From positions 62,001-126,000 of the forward strand of contig NZ_FCOM02000003.1 of assembly GCF_001544695.2 (NCBI RefSeq): a DNA stretch of 64,000 nucleotides, in the 5' to 3' direction. Shown here piece by piece: positions 61,784 to 64,000 of the stretch. This stretch comes from Caballeronia arvi. Its GTDB lineage: Bacteria > Pseudomonadota > Gammaproteobacteria > Burkholderiales > Burkholderiaceae. The notes beneath the pieces are model-generated. The model had not been told where the DNA came from. It saw only the letters and a list, made by a program, of their open reading frames with translations, and ran no database searches. The position numbers and the translations under genes were made by a program. Position 1 is the first letter of the stretch; each line of letters opens with the position of its first letter.

Positions 61784-62950
61784 TCAACGGGCCCGCAGCG
61801 CGTCGACGATATTCATCCGCGAGGCCCGCAACGCGGGCAGAAAACCGCCGACCAGCCCCATCACGAGCGAAAAGCCGAGCGTCTGCGCGATGACCGAAGG
61901 CGTCAGAATAAATCGGAACGACAAGTCCGCGAACGTCTGAAAATTGGTCGTGGAAAAGGAAGCGAACTGCATCAGCGCGGCGCAGCCAAGCCCCGCGACG
62001 CCGCCGACGAGCCCGAGCAGCAACGCTTCGAGCAGGAACGCGCCGAGCACGTCGAAGCGCTTGAAGCCGAGCGCCCGCAAAGTTCCGATTTCCGCGACGC
62101 GATTCGCCACCGACGCGTACATCGTGATCATCGCGCCGATCATCGCCGCGATCGAGAAGATGCTCGACAGCGTGATGCCGAGAATATTGATGAACGACGA
62201 CAGCGCCTTCGACTGATCGCCGTAAAAAACCTGCTCGCGTTTCGCTTCTTCGGTGAGACGCGGGTCCACGTCGATGTCAGCGCGGAAGCGCTCTAACGCG
62301 TCGCTGCGCGCGAGGCGCACGACCATCGAAGAAAACGTGGTGCGCCGGAACGATTGCATCAACTGGTCGACATCGCCCCAGATTTCGGAATCGAAGCCGC
62401 TGCCGCCCGCATCGAAATGGCCGACCACGGTCCAGTCCCGTTGCGCGAAACGCAGATGATCGCCGATGCGTGTACCGCCGAATCCCTTCGCAATGCCGCT
62501 GCCGACGATGATCTCCGACGATCCGCGCCTGAACATGCGGCCCGCCGTGAGCTGCACTTGCGGGCGCAGTTGCAGGCCCATCGGCGAGACGCCGCGTATC
62601 ACGACGTTCGCGGGCGTGTTCGTGCCAAGCTTGGTGAGCGAAATCAGCACGACGGTTTCCTTCGACGCGAGCGGCTCGCCGTCGCCGTTCATCGCGACCG
62701 ATGGATGCATCTCCATCACGTTGGCCTGGCCGCGGTCGATCGCGCTTTGAATCTCCGTTTCCGCGCCCTTGCGGATCACGACGACGTTGTCGCGTTCGCC
62801 GGTCGAGACGAGCGTTTTCTTCAGGCCCGCATCGAGCATCAGCACTGTCGCGAACACGAACACGACGAGCGCGAGCCCACCTGCGGTGAGCATCGTCGTG
62901 AGACGGCGCGCCCAGAGATTGCGTGCGACGTAGGAAACCGGAATGGCCAT
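61784..62950 (-). CDS. ABC transporter permease, MacB/FtsX type
   Basis: A 388-residue permease. One membrane segment near 18-40 (TTMLTAGGLALVVFVFATVLM) is followed by a large periplasmic MacB-PCD-like domain and three C-terminal segments (about 265-290, 315-340, 355-375), the second half carrying the FtsX signature NRVAEIGTLRALGFKRFDVLGAFLLEALLLG. It ends ASRMNIVDALRAR. It starts nine bases after the preceding permease gene stop. Together the pair would form a heterodimeric exporter or lipoprotein- or peptide-handling complex, with the ATPase probably beyond the window edge. Confidence 0.91.
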   Translation of the reverse strand: MAIPVSYVARNLWARRLTTMLTAGGLALVVFVFATVLMLDAGLKKTLVSTGERDNVVVIRKGAETEIQSAIDRGQANVMEMHPSVAMNGDGEPLASKETVVLISLTKLGTNTPANVVIRGVSPMGLQLRPQVQLTAGRMFRRGSSEIIVGSGIAKGFGGTRIGDHLRFAQRDWTVVGHFDAGGSGFDSEIWGDVDQLMQSFRRTTFSSMVVRLARSDALERFRADIDVDPRLTEEAKREQVFYGDQSKALSSFINILGITLSSIFSIAAMIGAMITMYASVANRVAEIGTLRALGFKRFDVLGAFLLEALLLGLVGGVAGLGCAALMQFASFSTTNFQTFADLSFRFILTPSVIAQTLGFSLVMGLVGGFLPALRASRMNIVDALRAR

Positions 62951-62959
62951 CGCGCGTCC

Positions 62960-64000
62960 TCAGCCGATCGCCCGCAGGCCTTCGACGATGCGCACGCGGC
63001 TTGCCTGCACCGCCGGCACGATCGCCGCCGCGAGCGCGACGACGAGCGCGCATGCGGCCTGCAGAAGCATCGTTTCGTGCGACACCATGAAGACCGGGAA
63101 CACGCCGCCCGTCGCACGCTTGAAGACCTCGGCCATCGGCGGCGTCGCAAGAATGCCGATGCCGCCGCCGATCGCGCAGATCGCGAGCGATTCGCCGAAT
63201 ACGAGCGTCGAAAGAAACGCCGGGCCGAACCCGAGCGCCTTCAAGGTCGCGTATTCGGTGATGCGCTCGCGCGCGCTCATCGCCATTGCATTCGCCATCA
63301 CAGCCATGATGATCAGGATAACGACATATGACACGACGCGTATCGCCGCGATGATCTGATTCGACATTGCGACGAAGCCGAGCTGAAACGCCTGCTCCGT
63401 CTCGGTCAGCGTTTCGGCGAGCGAGTTCTTGAAGACGTTGTCGATATTGCGCGAGACGGTGGCCGCCTCATCCGGGTCCTTGATGCCGACCACATACACG
63501 CCGACCTGATCGACATTGCGTTTCGTCGTTTTTCGGATCGTCTCGTTCAGGTAATCGTAGTGAAAAATCAGTTGCCGCGTGATGGTCGATTCATCGCGCC
63601 CTTCCATGATGCCGCGCACGACGAAGTCCCACGTGCCGGGGTAGATCGTGCCCTTGAGCGGGATGACGTCGCCAACTTTAAAGCCGTACAAGTCGGCGAG
63701 CTGCCGCCCGATCAGGCAGCCTTTGCGATCGCGTCGATAATCGGAACGCGCCTGTTCGGAAATGATGAACTCGGGATAGAGATCGAGATAGTTGTCCGAC
63801 ACGGCGAACTGCGCGAAGAAGTTTTTCGGATCGCGATAGACACCGCCGAACCAGTTCGAGCGCGCGACGAGCGTCACGCCGTCGACGCCGCGTATGCGGT
63901 TCTCGTAGGCGAGCGGCAACGGAAACACGAGCGAAATCGCATTGCGCGTGACGAGCCGCGCGTTCGATGCCGCCGCCGCGCCCGCGTACCACGCATCCAC
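62960..64000 (-). CDS. ABC transporter permease, MacB/FtsX type (5' end off window)
   Basis: At least 346 residues, with the N-terminus beyond the right edge of the window. The visible part is a periplasmic MacB-PCD-like domain (for example YRDPKNFFAQFAVSDNYLDLYPEF) followed by the FtsX segments, with SARERITEYATLKALGFGPAFLSTLVFGE and the end VQASRVRIVEGLRAIG. It is the upstream partner of the permease at 61784-62950, nine bases apart. The usual order suggests an ATPase and maybe a membrane fusion protein just outside the window. Confidence 0.9.
   Translation of the reverse strand: MDAWYAGAAAASNARLVTRNAISLVFPLPLAYENRIRGVDGVTLVARSNWFGGVYRDPKNFFAQFAVSDNYLDLYPEFIISEQARSDYRRDRKGCLIGRQLADLYGFKVGDVIPLKGTIYPGTWDFVVRGIMEGRDESTITRQLIFHYDYLNETIRKTTKRNVDQVGVYVVGIKDPDEAATVSRNIDNVFKNSLAETLTETEQAFQLGFVAMSNQIIAAIRVVSYVVILIIMAVMANAMAMSARERITEYATLKALGFGPAFLSTLVFGESLAICAIGGGIGILATPPMAEVFKRATGGVFPVFMVSHETMLLQAACALVVALAAAIVPAVQASRVRIVEGLRAIG

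Noticed and set aside
1-64000. CRISPR arrays, tRNA or rRNA genes, insertion sequences
   Set aside because: No regularly spaced repeats, no cloverleaf-like segments with CCA-proximal TTCRA loops, no rRNA-like conserved stretches and no transposase-like protein were recognised by eye.

Overview
This 64 kb window is high-GC (clearly above 60 percent by eye) chromosomal DNA of a Burkholderiaceae betaproteobacterium. Paraburkholderia or Caballeronia is the best guess. The grounds are the DUF4148 protein, the DUF3348/DUF802/OmpA-like/DUF2894 operon, the density of LysR and AraC regulators with small catabolic cassettes, and the recurrent GGAGACAA ribosome binding sites. I see no rRNA, tRNA, CRISPR array, insertion sequence or prophage. 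Nearly all the DNA is coding, and the last gene (an ABC permease) runs off the right edge.

Layout. 0-7 kb: signalling, with a GTG-started hybrid histidine kinase (PAS, HisKA, two receivers, Hpt) convergent with a double-receiver response regulator, then a sigma-54 activator. 7-16.5 kb: single enzymes and transporters (MATE, acyltransferase, epoxide hydrolase, isocitrate lyase/PEP mutase family enzyme, DUF4148, DUF1330, type II haloacid dehalogenase, an SDR without its catalytic tyrosine, a small tautomerase, periplasmic trehalase). 16.5-22 kb: an AraC-controlled catabolic cassette (SDR, KstD-like flavoprotein, NIPSNAP, AAHS transporter). 22-26.5 kb: a minus-strand stress-type cluster headed by an ECF41 sigma factor with a C-terminal SnoaL-like extension, followed by a carboxymuconolactone decarboxylase-like protein, cupin, LysR, NAD(P)-binding epimerase-like protein and Ohr. 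26.6-34 kb: MFS transporter, AraC regulator, exported aldose 1-epimerase, two small proteins and a second hybrid kinase. 34-39.7 kb: CMD-like protein, LysR, then SDR, ACS-type MFS transporter and a split transketolase, closed by a strong intrinsic terminator.

39.7-43.9 kb (minus): a tightly packed four-gene operon that encodes a MotA/ZorA-like membrane protein with a tail of about 550 residues, a MotB/ZorB-like partner with an intramembrane Asp and an OmpA peptidoglycan-binding domain, and two small helical proteins (DUF3348, DUF2894). This is the best candidate in the window for an uncharacterised system. 43.9-51.4 kb: an exported choloylglycine hydrolase-like Ntn enzyme, then a six-gene MoxR/DUF58/DUF4381/VWA/VWA-TPR/BatD-like operon. 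51.6-60.7 kb: a membrane-anchored formylglycine-generating enzyme, a HAD lipoprotein, a signal-bearing arylsulfatase with a CxAxR site, a fused membrane/spermidine-synthase-like protein, an outer-membrane barrel and a phospholipase C/acid-phosphatase family esterase. The locus suggests extracytoplasmic sulfate-ester and phosphate-ester processing. 60.8-64 kb: GFA protein, tautomerase and two MacB/FtsX-type permeases.

All functional calls come from reading motifs, lengths and gene order. No database search was run.
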